Below are positions 1 to 5,960 of a DNA stretch of 12,928 bases, in pieces. Position numbers and translations under genes: made by a program. Numbering within the stretch: the stretch's first letter is position 1; each line of letters begins with the position of its first letter. The notes under the pieces were generated by a model, which saw nothing but the letters and a program-made list of their open reading frames with translations, did not search any database and was not told the DNA's origin. Source of the stretch: Clostridiales bacterium (GTDB lineage Bacteria; Bacillota; Clostridia; Oscillospirales; Butyricicoccaceae); contig JAHZHY010000001.1 in the NCBI GenBank assembly GCA_019420045.1, forward strand, positions 2,662-15,589, read 5' to 3'.

Positions 1-21
1 TGGCTCCACAGGAGTTGATTT

Positions 22-714
22 TCAGAGGAATCTTCTGTAATATTCTGGTCTGTCCAAAAACCAGATTGCTGTGTTTTCCTTCCGGGCCGAAGCTGCAAAA
101 TTTTCATAAGTCACATAGCGCAGCCGGATAAAAGGGTCGTTGTCGCTGGAATATTCCGTAAAATAGAATCCTTCTTCATCCCCGGCCAGAAAAGTGACCG
201 AATGCACCTTGTCCAGGCGCAAATGCTCCCCCATCTGGCCATAACGCAGCAGGAAATCCCGCAGGATCTCTCCTGTCAATTCATCGGTATGAGTGATCTC
301 CTGTCCATCTTTATCCTGAAGCCAGCGTTTTTCTCCGAAATCCCCATAGATCACATAGGAAGCATATTTGGAATAGGCATAACATCCGGCGGCCTTCACC
401 TCCACCTGGTAAGTGCCATCATCCACATTCATTACATAACCGCCGCTGTTGGGATAGGGAAATGTGCCGCCCTCCACCGCTGCATACGGGCTGTCAAACA
501 GCAGATATTCCGCCCCCTCTATCGCCTTTTCCCTATTGGCCGCCGTGGCAAACGCCTGTTTTTCCATCAACTGCTGCAGCGATGCCAGACGGCTGTCTTC
601 CTTATTTTCAATGGTAGACTGCCGCACGGAATAAGCCAATGCGCTTCCGCTTTGAACCAGAATCCATATTGCAGCAAGCGCCGATATCATCCGAAAAAAC
701 GGTTTTTTTCTCAT
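22..714 (-). CDS. Secreted protein with possible papain-like (CHAP/NlpC-like) Cys-His core
   Basis: The protein has 230 residues and I do not recognise a named family. The start at 714 is chosen because AAGGAGA lies about 8 nt upstream. The longer in-frame start at 816 lies upstream of the predicted promoter (-10 at 785-790), so it cannot be on this transcript. Residues 1-27 (basic MRKK, then a hydrophobic stretch ending SALA) look like a signal peptide with cleavage near ALA-Y, or a membrane anchor. The mature part has a Cys in GCYAYSKY (C111), then a His followed by hydrophobic strands (VHSVTFLAGDEEGFYF, H171), then SSDND (191-193). This Cys...His...Asn/Asp order with an aromatic-rich helix after the Cys is what secreted NlpC/P60- or CHAP-like cysteine hydrolases show. 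That reading is inference; H164 is a second candidate His. It appears to be a single-gene unit, ending 21 bp from the window edge. Confidence 0.75.
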   Translation of the reverse strand: MRKKPFFRMISALAAIWILVQSGSALAYSVRQSTIENKEDSRLASLQQLMEKQAFATAANREKAIEGAEYLLFDSPYAAVEGGTFPYPNSGGYVMNVDDGTYQVEVKAAGCYAYSKYASYVIYGDFGEKRWLQDKDGQEITHTDELTGEILRDFLLRYGQMGEHLRLDKVHSVTFLAGDEEGFYFTEYSSDNDPFIRLRYVTYENFAASARKENTAIWFLDRPEYYRRFL

Positions 715-750
715 GCCCAGTCTCTCCTTTTTCCATTTTCTTTCTTTTTG

Positions 751-776
751 AATATGGATAAATTCACCACCATATT
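751..776. repeat. Inverted repeat in leader of the secreted-protein gene
   Basis: AATATGG (751-757) and CCATATT (770-776) form a perfect 7-bp inverted repeat around a 12-bp AT-rich spacer. It lies just downstream of the predicted transcription start of the 22-714 gene and upstream of its ribosome binding site. It could be an operator or a weak leader hairpin, but AT-rich leaders produce such repeats by chance. Confidence 0.3.
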
Positions 777-784
777 TGTTTTTG

Positions 785-813
785 ATTATAGCATATCCCC
801 TTTTTCGCCGCAA
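785..813 (-). promoter_or_regulatory. Sigma-A-type promoter for the secreted-protein gene
   Basis: On the minus strand, TTGCGG (808-813) is followed by a 17-bp spacer and a perfect TATAAT (785-790). TGC directly precedes the -10, making it an extended -10 element. The leader to the ATG at 714 would be about 65 nt. Confidence 0.75.
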
Positions 814-826
814 CAAAAAGGCACAG

Positions 827-854
827 AAAAAGGCCCCCTGAAGGAGCCGTTTTT
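827..854 (-). terminator. Intrinsic terminator after the ECF S-component gene
   Basis: On the minus strand, just past the stop codon at 863, an A-run leads into GGCTCC, loop TTCAG and GGGGCC (832-848; six pairs with one G-U). A T-run (827-831) and a second T-rich stretch follow. The A-run and T-run can extend the stem around one bulged C. It separates the transporter gene from the promoter at 785-813. Confidence 0.7.
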
Positions 855-862
855 CCTTTGTT

Positions 863-1444
863 TCACTGCCGGTTCAGGCGACCAAATACACCGGCCCGGG
901 TCAGGGGGCGGCGCAGCAGCTCCATGAGGGCTACCGAGCACACCGAAGCCAGCACAGCATTGAAAAGAGAAACGCTGCATTTGCTGATGACCACCGGCCA
1001 TACCGCCTGCCATACCGCACCCATGACAAAGCGCTGCATCACCACTGTTTTGCAGCCATAGAGAAACACATAAGTTCCAGCACCGCACACGGCTGCCAGG
1101 ATATTTTTCCCTTTTCTCTCCCCGTGGGCCTTGCCGCTGTGGGCGATCATTCCTGCCGCCCAGGCCATGGCAAATTTCATCAAAAAGGTGATCCAGGCTT
1201 CTGGCGCATACACCGGATCGGTGAGATCGTAAATGGCCGAGCCCAATCCGGCAGAAAGCCCCCCGGTCACCGGCCCAAAGAGCAGCGCCGCCAAAAGAGA
1301 CATAATGTTGCCGAAATGGATCATCACTTTGTTGCTCATAGGCACCGGCACATCAATGTGAATAAATGTGCAGGCAAAGACCAATGCGCTCATCAGTCCC
1401 ACCACTGCCATGCGGTACACCGTGAAATACTTTTTCTTTTCCAT
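863..1444 (-). CDS. ECF transporter S component, substrate unknown
   Basis: This 193-residue integral membrane protein is of normal length for a substrate-capture (S) subunit of energy-coupling-factor vitamin transporters. About five or six hydrophobic segments are visible (roughly 10-30, 45-70, 85-102, 114-135, 143-155, 158-177). The stretch IHFGNIMSLLAALLFGP...GGLSAGLGSAIYDL (about 42-73), followed by a PEAWITFLMKFAMAWAAGMI segment, fits the PF07155-like (ECF-ribofla_trS/DUF1393) group. That group includes members for riboflavin and other vitamins or precursors, so the substrate cannot be named. No EcfA ATPase or EcfT gene is adjacent, so it probably uses a shared energising module encoded elsewhere (group II arrangement). 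The ATG at 1444 has AAGGGGAAGG upstream. It follows cca by 114 bp and may be read from its own promoter (1479-1505), with a palindrome overlapping the -35. Confidence 0.85.
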   Translation of the reverse strand: MEKKKYFTVYRMAVVGLMSALVFACTFIHIDVPVPMSNKVMIHFGNIMSLLAALLFGPVTGGLSAGLGSAIYDLTDPVYAPEAWITFLMKFAMAWAAGMIAHSGKAHGERKGKNILAAVCGAGTYVFLYGCKTVVMQRFVMGAVWQAVWPVVISKCSVSLFNAVLASVCSVALMELLRRPLTRAGVFGRLNRQ

Positions 1445-1478
1445 CGTCCTTCCCCTTTCTGCCTTGAAGACGCTTCTC

Positions 1479-1505
1479 AGTATACGCCTACTTTGATACC
1501 TTCAA
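1479..1505 (-). promoter_or_regulatory. Candidate promoter for the ECF S-component gene
   Basis: On the minus strand, TATACT (1479-1484) is preceded by weak -35 candidates, TTGAAG (1500-1505, spacing 15) or registers one to two bases further upstream. The -10 is good and the -35 is poor, which fits a regulated promoter. Its upstream half lies within the inverted repeat at 1494-1537. Confidence 0.45.
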
Positions 1506-1537
1506 AATATCCAAAATAAGATTATTTTATGGTATCA
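1494..1537. promoter_or_regulatory. Nested inverted repeat, possible operator for the ECF gene
   Basis: TGATACC (1494-1500) and GGTATCA (1531-1537) are perfect 7-bp inverted arms. Inside them, AAAATAA (1513-1519) and TTATTTT (1522-1528) form a second, AT-only dyad. The outer arm overlaps the candidate -35 of the ECF promoter, so repressor binding here is plausible. A weak transcript hairpin after cca is an alternative, but there is no GC stem plus T-run typical of an intrinsic terminator. Confidence 0.45.
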
Positions 1538-1558
1538 GTTTTCAGAAAGGGAGGTGTT

Positions 1559-2908
1559 TCACTCCTGCCCTCCCCATCCATGGGCCAGGGCCAACAGCGT
1601 TTCCCGCTGATTTTTCTCCGGGTCCTTTATCACCTGATCCAGAAGCCGCTGAAGCAGCCGTCCCACCTGAGGTCCGGAAAATCCTATATCCTTCAGGTCA
1701 TTTCCACGGACGGCCAACGCTTTCAAGGTAAAACAATCCCCTCTTTGCAAAATGCTCTCCATCCGCTCTAGGAGCCGCCCGGCAAACAGAGTATCCGAAC
1801 GGGGAGATTTGGCCCGGCTGTCGGCCTGTTGGAGAAGAAGCAGACGCCGCAGCTGCTTTTCCCCCAGCAAATTGAGCCACCGGCGCACCGCTTCATCGGT
1901 TTCAGGGATATCCTCGTCGTGCCAGCGCACCAACTGGCACACTTCTTCCCGCAGTTGGGTGGGAAAACGCATCCGCTTGAGAATTTGCCCGGTAACGGCC
2001 CCGCCCGCCACGGCATGACCCTTGAAATGGCCTACGCCCCGGCGCCCCTGGAAAAAGCACTGGGGCTTGGCGATGTCGTGGAAGAGGGCAGCCAGCCGGA
2101 CTTCCCTTCCTTCTCCCACTCCGTCCAGCACCCGAAGGGTATGCTGCCACACATCATAAATGTGATAGGGAGTATGCTGTTCAAACCCCTGCAGGGCCTG
2201 CAATTCAGGCACCACCTGTACAGCCACAGGAAAAAATTCCTCCAGCACCCGCGGAGCTGCCATGCCTTCCACCAGGCGGATAAATTCCCCTGTGATGCGC
2301 TCCTGGGCCACTTGCCCCAGCAGATGCCGCTTTTCCACCAAGGCCCGGGCTGTCTCCTGCTCCAAATCAAAACCCAGGCGCGAAGCAAGCCGAAGCCCCC
2401 GCAAAATCCGCAGGCCGTCCTCCTGAAACCGACGGTCCGGCTCTCCCACCGCCCGGATCAGCCGGTTTTCCAGGTCTTTCGCTCCATCAAAGGGATCGAT
2501 CAGCCCACGAGATGGGGAAAATGCCATGGCATTGATGGTGAAATCCCGCCGGGCCAGGTCCTCCCGGATATCCTCTGTGGGAAGCACCCAATCGGGTCTG
2601 CGCCCGTCTTTGTAGCCCCCTTCCCGACGCAGCCGAGTGATTTCCAGAGCCTGCCCTTCCACCACCGCCGTCACCGTGCCAAACCGCAGTCCGGTGGCGA
2701 TCACTGGATAGGGAGAAAGCAGCTGTTCCATCTCTTCCGGCGGAGCGGTGCTGGCCAGATCATAATCCTGGGGATTTTCCCCCCGCAGCAGATCCCGCAG
2801 ACAGCCCCCCACCAAAAAGGCCTGGAAACCCTTGTTTTCCAGGCGCTCCATCACCAGCCGCACCGGAAGGGGCAAACTCTCCCACTGGATGGGGGTGCTG
2901 CTTCTCAT
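1559..2908 (-). CDS. cca: CCA tRNA nucleotidyltransferase
   Basis: This enzyme adds or repairs the 3'-terminal CCA of tRNAs using CTP and ATP in the cytoplasm. The 449 residues carry the class II nucleotidyltransferase signatures. FLVGGCLRDLL (31-41) is followed by the metal-binding pair DYD (D48, D50) and EDLARRDFTINAMA (117-129). The neck region has EDGLRILRGLR (163-173) and ERITGEF (203-209). A C-terminal HD domain follows, with H256 in QHTLRV, HD at 277-278 and a later His at 298. This is the length and architecture of HD-containing bacterial CCA-adding enzymes, in which the HD domain can give phosphohydrolase activity. All key residues seen are intact. The start at 2908 has GGAGG 7 nt upstream inside the preceding gene, and its ATG overlaps that gene's TGA (ATGA), so the two are probably translationally coupled. 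Confidence 0.96.
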   Translation of the reverse strand: MRSSTPIQWESLPLPVRLVMERLENKGFQAFLVGGCLRDLLRGENPQDYDLASTAPPEEMEQLLSPYPVIATGLRFGTVTAVVEGQALEITRLRREGGYKDGRRPDWVLPTEDIREDLARRDFTINAMAFSPSRGLIDPFDGAKDLENRLIRAVGEPDRRFQEDGLRILRGLRLASRLGFDLEQETARALVEKRHLLGQVAQERITGEFIRLVEGMAAPRVLEEFFPVAVQVVPELQALQGFEQHTPYHIYDVWQHTLRVLDGVGEGREVRLAALFHDIAKPQCFFQGRRGVGHFKGHAVAGGAVTGQILKRMRFPTQLREEVCQLVRWHDEDIPETDEAVRRWLNLLGEKQLRRLLLLQQADSRAKSPRSDTLFAGRLLERMESILQRGDCFTLKALAVRGNDLKDIGFSGPQVGRLLQRLLDQVIKDPEKNQRETLLALAHGWGGQE

Positions 2909-3792
2909 TTTTCTGCCTCCAGTCCGCTCAGGTCAAAGTCCGGCACATATTCTCCGCTGGCCGACTCCAGATCCTGAAAAAATCCATGGTCAAAACCCTT
3001 GGCCAGCAATCGATTGCAAGCCCGCTGGTATTCTCCCGGCTTCAGCCTCCGGTCGATCTCCGGGAAATCGGCCGCCCGCCCGGCGGGAAAATACTGTCCC
3101 ATCAGACTGACATATGTTTCTTTCGGGATATTTTCTTCCATCCAATCCAGCAGCAAATAGGTCTGGCGCAGATTTCCCGGCAGCACCAAGTGGCGGAGGA
3201 TCACCCCACGGCGCATCATCCCATCTTCATCAAAAACCGCCTGGGGCTTTTGTTCCAGCATGAACAGCAGGGCCTGGGACGCCATTTCAAAATAATCGGA
3301 AACCCCGCTGTATTTTTTGCTGATCTCCGGGCTGACATATTTCACATCGGGCAGATAGATATCCACATAAGGGTCGATGCGCTGAAGGGTCTCCACCCGC
3401 TCATAACCGCTGGTGTTATAAACCACCGGCACATGGGGACGATATAGCTCAAAAGCCTCGATGATCTCCTCCACATAGGGGGTGGGACTGACCAGGTTGA
3501 TGTTGTGGGCTCCCTGCTCTTCCAGCCGGGCGAACACCTGAGCCAGCTGAAAAGCCGTCAGGTCCTTTCCTTCTTTTTCATGGGAGATCTGGTAATTCTG
3601 GCAGAACACGCATCCCAAAGGACAGCCGCTGAAAAAAACAGCGCCGCTTCCTCTTTTGCCGCTGATACAGGGCTCTTCCCATTGATGCAGCCCCGCCCGG
3701 GCCGCACGCAGCCCCTTGGCGCCGCATGCCCCGGCCTGTCCCTCCTTCCGCCGCGCGCCGCACCGGCGGGGACAAAGTTCGCATCCCATCAT
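2905..3792 (-). CDS. PflX-like radical SAM protein (COG1313 type)
   Basis: This 295-residue radical SAM enzyme resembles pyruvate formate-lyase activating enzymes but belongs to the PflX (COG1313) type, whose substrate is not established. It has the SAM-cluster motif CPLGCVFC (C57, C61, C64) in the family context HQWEEPCISG...GSGAVFFSGC...QNYQIS. The N-terminal Cys set CELCPRRC plus C23 (C4, C7, C11, C23) may bind a second Fe-S cluster or zinc. Downstream NTSGYERVE and DIYLPDVKY resemble the SAM-binding barrel strands of activases. Two adjacent ATGs can serve as start (3792 and 3789). AAGGAGG sits only about 4 nt before the first and 7 nt before the second, so the second may be preferred and the true N-terminus one residue shorter. 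It is first in a transcript with cca, which its stop codon overlaps. No pyruvate formate-lyase gene is nearby. Confidence 0.88.
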   Translation of the reverse strand: MMGCELCPRRCGARRKEGQAGACGAKGLRAARAGLHQWEEPCISGKRGSGAVFFSGCPLGCVFCQNYQISHEKEGKDLTAFQLAQVFARLEEQGAHNINLVSPTPYVEEIIEAFELYRPHVPVVYNTSGYERVETLQRIDPYVDIYLPDVKYVSPEISKKYSGVSDYFEMASQALLFMLEQKPQAVFDEDGMMRRGVILRHLVLPGNLRQTYLLLDWMEENIPKETYVSLMGQYFPAGRAADFPEIDRRLKPGEYQRACNRLLAKGFDHGFFQDLESASGEYVPDFDLSGLEAEK

Positions 3793-3831
3793 GGCCCCTC
3801 CTTTTCAGGTCTCAATCACCGTTTTGCGGTT

Positions 3832-3860
3832 ATTATAGCAGATTTGCCAGGAAGTGAAAA
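3832..3860 (-). promoter_or_regulatory. Promoter of the radical SAM-cca transcript
   Basis: On the minus strand, TTTTCA (3855-3860) is separated by 17 bp from a perfect TATAAT (3832-3837), with TGC directly before it (extended -10). The predicted leader to the ATG at 3792 is about 33 nt. The -35 is weak, so the extended -10 probably compensates. Confidence 0.75.
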
Positions 3861-3890
3861 GCGCCGCTTCCCGGCCAAACACAAAAAACA

Positions 3891-3915
3891 AGGGTTTTTT
3901 TGCGGAAAAAGCCCT
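3891..3915. other. Hairpin-forming dyad between divergent promoters
   Basis: AGGGTTTTTT (3891-3900) can pair with AAAAAGCCCT (3906-3915) over ten positions including one G-U, with loop TGCGG. It lies upstream of both divergent transcription starts, so it should not be transcribed by either. It may be a protein-binding dyad or a remnant terminator. Confidence 0.4.
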
Positions 3916-3943
3916 TTCACTCCTTATTTTTTAGTGCTATACT
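3915..3943 (+). promoter_or_regulatory. Promoter of the SLH-M14 carboxypeptidase gene
   Basis: TTTCAC (3915-3920) is followed by a 17-bp spacer and TATACT (3938-3943), preceded by TGC (3935-3937; extended -10). The -35 is weak. The predicted leader to the GTG at 3980 is about 30 nt. Confidence 0.65.
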
Positions 3944-3979
3944 TAAAAATAGAGGAATTATTCCAAGAGGTGTTGCAAA

Positions 3980-5563
3980 GTGAATAAATTGCTCCGGCAC
4001 TTCGGCGTTTTCTCCGCCGTTTGTGCCTTGCTTTTTTGCGCCCGTCTTCCGGCTCAGGCCTATGTCGATGTGCAGGAAAGCAGCTGGTATGCCGCCTATG
4101 TATCGGAATGTACCCAAATGGGGCTCATGCAGGGAATGCTGAACGACCGGTTCTATCCGGAAAACTCCCTGACGGTGGCGGAAGGCATTGCCATAGCCGT
4201 CCGGTACTACGAGACGCTCTACCCCCTGCTTCCAGCTTTGGAGGCCCCGCCGCCAGAAGAATCGGTCTCTGATGCAGAAGACACCCTTTCCCCGGAAGAA
4301 CCAGACGATGGTGCCGGCACTCTGCCGGAAACCCCGGAGGAAGAGGAATCCACCGAAGAAGAAGATCCCGAAGAAGCCGAATCGGAAGAAACAGAGCCGG
4401 AAGAAACGGAACCGAAAGAAGAACAGGAGGAAACCGGCTCTCCCGCATCAGAAGACCCCTGGTATACCGAAACACTGGAAAAAGCGCAGGCCTATGGCCT
4501 GTGGTCTCCGGGGGATTTCGCAGGCGAAATGAATACCGCCATTCACCGGGACGAGATGGCCTATCTTTTCGCCAAAGCCCTGGGGGACGATTTTTCTCAG
4601 CTGAATCAGATCACTTCTCTTCCTGATGTGGCACCGGGGGACGAATACAGCCAGCAGATCTATACACTGTACCAGGCCGGCATCCTCAACGGCACTGACA
4701 AATACGGCACTTTTCATCCAAACAGCACAGTGAGCCGCAGCGAAGCGGCCGCTCTCCTGACCCGCATGGCCGAGCCGGAAAAGCGGCTGACTTTTACTTT
4801 GGCAGAAGAGCCGGAGCTTTTGGAGACCATCGTCTTTGGCAAAAGTGGTGAAGGCCGGGATATGACGGCCTACCGTATCGGCAATGGCAAAAATGTGATG
4901 ATCCTGAACTTTGCCATTCATGGTTTTGAAGACCACTGGGCAGCCGATGGAGCCGAACTGGTCTATCTGGGCCAAAAAGTCCGTGCCTCCCTGGAAAATC
5001 AGGCAGAGCGGGTGGACCGGCTGGGGTGGACGGTATATGTCATCCCCTGTGCCAACCCTGACGGAGTGGCCGCCGGCTGGACCAACAACGGCCCCGGCCG
5101 GTGCACCACCACCATGCTGGATATGGCAGGCAATCTGATCTATGGCATGGGTATCGACTTGAACCGCTGCTTTGAAACCGGTTACCGGCGCCATACATCA
5201 AACCGCAATTACAACGGCACCGCTCCCCTACAAGCTTTGGAGGCTTTGCGTCTCAAAGAATTTGTCATCCAGCATAAAGGTTCCGGGAAAAACATACATA
5301 TCGACACCCACGGCTGGACCCAACAGATTATCACTTCCAATCCTTCCGGCGTTCTCTCCCAGACCTTCCACCGGTATTTTCCCCGCAATTCCCTGACCTA
5401 CTTAGGCGGAGATGGCTATTTTACCGCCTACACCCGCAATCTGGGGTATGATTCCTGCCTGTTTGAATTTCCCCGGGATGTGAGTTCCTACCTGGATTTC
5501 TACACCAGTGGCTACATTGACAAATACATCGGGGTCATCTGGGACCTGCTGGAACACTATTAA
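3980..5563 (+). CDS. SLH-domain M14 zinc carboxypeptidase, cell-wall anchored
   Basis: This 527-residue exported protein starts with GTG at 3980, supported by AAGAGG 9 nt upstream and a good signal peptide (1-27, ending PAQA). Three SLH modules follow: 28-78 (degenerate; LTVAE instead of a TRxE motif), about 158-200 (HRDEMAYLFAKAL) and 214-263 (TVSRSEAAALLTRM). SLH modules bind pyruvylated secondary cell-wall polymer. A Glu-rich linker (87-157) separates modules 1 and 2. The C-terminal half (about 275-527) is an M14 metallopeptidase: HGFE (zinc ligands H314, E317), substrate Arg in DLNR (R396), third zinc ligand in IDTHGW (H444) and catalytic Glu in CLFEFP (E496). All expected catalytic residues are present. 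Bacterial relatives of this type include gamma-D-glutamyl-meso-diaminopimelate peptidases, so peptidoglycan stem peptides are a likely substrate, but this is inference. It is a single-gene unit with its own promoter and terminator. Confidence 0.92.
   Translation: MNKLLRHFGVFSAVCALLFCARLPAQAYVDVQESSWYAAYVSECTQMGLMQGMLNDRFYPENSLTVAEGIAIAVRYYETLYPLLPALEAPPPEESVSDAEDTLSPEEPDDGAGTLPETPEEEESTEEEDPEEAESEETEPEETEPKEEQEETGSPASEDPWYTETLEKAQAYGLWSPGDFAGEMNTAIHRDEMAYLFAKALGDDFSQLNQITSLPDVAPGDEYSQQIYTLYQAGILNGTDKYGTFHPNSTVSRSEAAALLTRMAEPEKRLTFTLAEEPELLETIVFGKSGEGRDMTAYRIGNGKNVMILNFAIHGFEDHWAADGAELVYLGQKVRASLENQAERVDRLGWTVYVIPCANPDGVAAGWTNNGPGRCTTTMLDMAGNLIYGMGIDLNRCFETGYRRHTSNRNYNGTAPLQALEALRLKEFVIQHKGSGKNIHIDTHGWTQQIITSNPSGVLSQTFHRYFPRNSLTYLGGDGYFTAYTRNLGYDSCLFEFPRDVSSYLDFYTSGYIDKYIGVIWDLLEHY
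4384..4413 (+). repeat. 15-bp tandem repeat in the Glu-rich linker
   Basis: Two adjacent 15-bp units (4384-4398 and 4399-4413) match at 13 of 15 positions and encode EETEP twice. They sit in a purine-rich stretch (about 4331-4435) encoding 20 Glu in 35 residues. This looks like expansion by slippage or local duplication within a flexible linker. Confidence 0.7.
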
Positions 5564-5587
5564 ATATCTGAATATCCATATATCCAT

Positions 5588-5618
5588 GGCCGGGCCAATG
5601 CCCGGCCTTTTTCTTTCT
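5588..5618 (+). terminator. Intrinsic terminator of the SLH-M14 gene
   Basis: GGCCGGGC (5588-5595), loop CAAT and GCCCGGCC (5600-5607) form a perfect 8-bp GC stem followed by a T-rich tract (5608-5618), 25 bp after the TAA at 5563. There is no T-run on the minus side, so it should act on plus-strand transcripts only. Confidence 0.92.
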
Positions 5619-5806
5619 CAAAAACGGCACAGGGCATTGTGGTCCTCAGACAAAAAATACTGCCTGGGAACATAAATCACATTGCTCTCCTCCCACTCTT
5701 CCTGCAAAACTTCCTTCCTCTGCCGCAGCATATCCCGCAAAGCACAGGCCATACACACCATCCCTAAAATCAAACTGAACCCTGTCATCAATCCACTTTG
5801 CATCAT
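5618..5806 (-). CDS. Small single-pass membrane protein, hypothetical
   Basis: This 62-residue open frame has a strong AAGGAGGT 7-8 nt upstream of the ATG at 5806; a second ATG follows immediately. A longer in-frame start at 5926 exists but lacks this signal. Residues about 4-22 (SGLMTGFSLILGMVCMACA) form one hydrophobic segment. A charged tail follows (RDMLRQRKEVLQEEWEESN) that could be helical, then VIYVPRQYF and a short C-terminus. The Arg/Lys after the segment suggests the tail faces the cytoplasm. I do not recognise a family. It sits between the convergent end of the SLH-M14 gene and the divergent HAD gene. A TATGAT at 5828-5833 could be a -10, but I find no good -35. It is probably a real gene because of the ribosome binding site, the membrane segment and the lack of any competing gene. 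Confidence 0.6.
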   Translation of the reverse strand: MMQSGLMTGFSLILGMVCMACALRDMLRQRKEVLQEEWEESNVIYVPRQYFLSEDHNALCRF

Positions 5807-5870
5807 GTTATGACCTCCTTTGCTCTTATCATATCTCATTCCCTGTCCCATAAACCGGACAAATGTTCCC

Positions 5871-5899
5871 TTGGTTTTTATTTGAAAAGAAGTTATAAT
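5871..5899 (+). promoter_or_regulatory. Promoter of the HAD phosphatase gene
   Basis: TTGGTT (5871-5876), a 17-bp spacer and a perfect TATAAT (5894-5899) form a good sigma-A-type promoter. The leader to the ATG at 5961 would be about 55 nt. Confidence 0.75.
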
Positions 5900-5960
5900 G
5901 AAATCGGTATGGCAATCGCTGTCCATTCATCCTGATTTCTATGAGGAAAGGAGCTTTTCC

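Noticed and set aside
715..816. N-terminal extension of the secreted protein to an ATG at 816
   Set aside because: The predicted -10 at 785-790 lies inside the extension, so the transcript would start after that ATG. The ATG at 714 has a good ribosome binding site and begins a signal peptide.
1829..2977. A 382-codon open frame on the plus strand opposite cca and the radical SAM gene
   Set aside because: It lies antisense to well-conserved coding sequence and is rich in Pro, His and Gln with no recognisable motif. It is a GC-driven shadow frame.
5898..5960. In-frame ATG at 5898 as the start of the HAD phosphatase
   Set aside because: It overlaps the TATAAT of the promoter and would add 21 residues before the normal HAD N-terminus. 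The ATG at 5961 has AAAGGAG at proper spacing.
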